In this document: positions 13,539 through 13,807 of the stretch, in pieces
How positions within the stretch are numbered: position 1 is the stretch's first letter
Layout of the letters: every line of letters starts with the position of its first letter
Notes under the pieces: generated by a model
Seen by the model: only the letters and a program-made list of their open reading frames with translations
What the model was told of the DNA's origin: nothing
Databases searched by the model: none
Position numbers and translations under genes: made by a program
Source of the DNA: Candidatus Omnitrophota bacterium
GTDB lineage: Bacteria; Omnitrophota; Gorgyraeia; 2-01-FULL-45-10
Assembly (NCBI GenBank): GCA_026387165.1
Contig: JAPLMG010000080.1
Location: 1-13,807, forward strand
Direction: 5' to 3'
Length of the DNA stretch: 13,807 nucleotides

Positions 13539-13567
13539 ATATTACCACAATGTAACTACATTGTCAA
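13539..13567 (-). promoter_or_regulatory. Sigma70-type promoter of the brnT module
   Basis: On the minus strand, TTGACA (13567-13562) and TAATAT (13544-13539) are separated by exactly 17 bases. The predicted transcription start is near 13532, giving a short leader of about 22 bases that ends with GGAG before ATG 13510. Confidence 0.8.
13547..13564. promoter_or_regulatory. Palindromic operator in the brnT promoter spacer
   Basis: Perfect 8-bp arms ACAATGTA (13547-13554) and TACATTGT (13557-13564) surround a 2-base centre. The palindrome fills nearly the whole spacer and overlaps the -35, so a bound protein would block RNA polymerase. The CopG-type antitoxin encoded downstream is the obvious candidate repressor. 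Confidence 0.75.
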
Positions 13568-13586
13568 GATACATTATTAATCACGC

Positions 13587-13680
13587 CTCGCTTCGTCATC
13601 GCGAGTCCCCGAATACCTGTTTCAAGCGATAATGTGCATTTTTTGCACATTGCTTCTTTCATGCGCCTTCCGTCATTCAG
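13587..13680. repeat. Degenerate palindromic-element remnant and hairpin
   Basis: The stretch contains GTCATCGCGAG (13595-13605), one base away from the type A terminus, and later CCGTCATTC without a matching partner. Between them, AATGTGCA (13631-13638) and TGCACATT (13644-13651) form a stem around TTTTT, extended by AAGC and GCTT across a 3-base bulge. It is probably a decayed element; a terminator role is possible but there is no clean U-tract. Confidence 0.45.
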
Positions 13681-13729
13681 ACTGTGTCACAATTATTGAT
13701 ATTTTAGCACAAATAAATTTAAAATAATA

Positions 13730-13795
13730 CTATAATAAATATCCGTTTCTCGTCGGATATGCTATAATAAATGTGCCCAAAAAGGAGACCTTATT
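13730..13795 (+). promoter_or_regulatory. Promoter region of the plus-strand gene at the right edge
   Basis: An extended -10, TGCTATAAT (13760-13768), has no good -35. AAGGAG (13782-13787) lies eight bases before the ATG. Just upstream, ATATCCG (13739-13745) and CGGATAT (13754-13760) form an inverted repeat overlapping the extended -10. The 11-bp CTATAATAAAT occurs at both 13730 and 13762. Together these look like a regulated promoter. Confidence 0.65.
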
Positions 13796-13807
13796 ATGGC
13801 ATATCGA
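13796..13807 (+). CDS. Start of a plus-strand gene, four codons visible
   Basis: ATG at 13796 with an ideal AAGGAG site and an extended -10 upstream marks a gene start, reading Met-Ala-Tyr-Arg before the window ends. It is divergent from the brnT module. The product cannot be identified from four residues. Confidence 0.6.

Noticed and set aside
13631..13651. Intrinsic terminator
   Set aside because: The stem is good, but its loop is the T-run and no U-tract follows on either strand. No gene ends close by on the appropriate strand.
1..13807. tRNA, rRNA, riboswitch or insertion-sequence transposase genes
   Set aside because: None was recognised by reading both strands. Small structured RNAs cannot be excluded without a covariance-model search.

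Overview
Taxon and overall character. The window is a surface-polysaccharide biosynthesis locus from a Gram-negative-type bacterium. Heptosyltransferase-family (GT9) enzymes, an O-antigen ligase-like membrane protein and a WbaP/PglC-type initiating sugar-phosphate transferase point to lipopolysaccharide or a related glycan. Moderate GC, many GT2/GT9 genes, and abundant 'GTCATTGCGAG...' and 'GTCATTCCCGC...' palindromic elements resemble Candidatus Omnitrophota (OP3) or related uncultured phyla. That placement is an inference from style, not a proven assignment.

Layout. Every complete gene is on the minus strand, so the locus reads right to left. At the right edge a plus-strand gene begins at 13796, with only four codons visible. 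Divergent from it is a BrnT/CopG-type toxin-antitoxin pair (13510-12901) with a near-consensus promoter whose spacer carries an 18-bp palindromic operator. After a repeat-rich leader (12739-12900) the polysaccharide operon runs: polyprenyl-phosphate sugar-phosphotransferase (12738-11335), O-antigen ligase/polymerase (11345-9972), a GT2-GT9 fusion glycosyltransferase (10021-8237), an inserted AbiEi/AbiEii toxin-antitoxin module with its own consensus promoter (8138-6692), a GT9 heptosyltransferase (6653-5397), three GT2 glycosyltransferases (5254-2737), a small membrane-anchored protein (2628-2227), a PMT/ArnT-like GT-C transferase (2226-739) and a zinc-ribbon plus SAM methyltransferase that runs off the left edge (742-1). 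Most junctions are short overlaps or gaps, as expected of a co-transcribed unit.

How the genes fit together. The initiating transferase would load the first sugar phosphate on undecaprenyl phosphate. The GT2 and GT9 enzymes would extend the glycan. The DPM1-like GT2 probably makes a polyprenyl-phosphate sugar, which the PMT-like GT-C enzyme could use as donor on the far side of the membrane. The ligase would polymerise the glycan or transfer it to lipid A. The methyltransferase may modify a sugar or cap a chain.

Most unusual feature. Two families of palindromic elements occur between genes and also inside the reading frames of glycosyltransferase genes. Three internal copies (in the GT-C, GT9 and GT2-GT9 genes) have lengths divisible by three and leave the frame open. 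Two carry further elements nested inside them. Others, together with a 7-bp tandem repeat, appear to have rewritten gene ends, creating new C-terminal tails, a stop codon and gene overlaps. This resembles the protein-invading Rickettsia palindromic elements, but in an unrelated-looking genome and concentrated in glycan genes.
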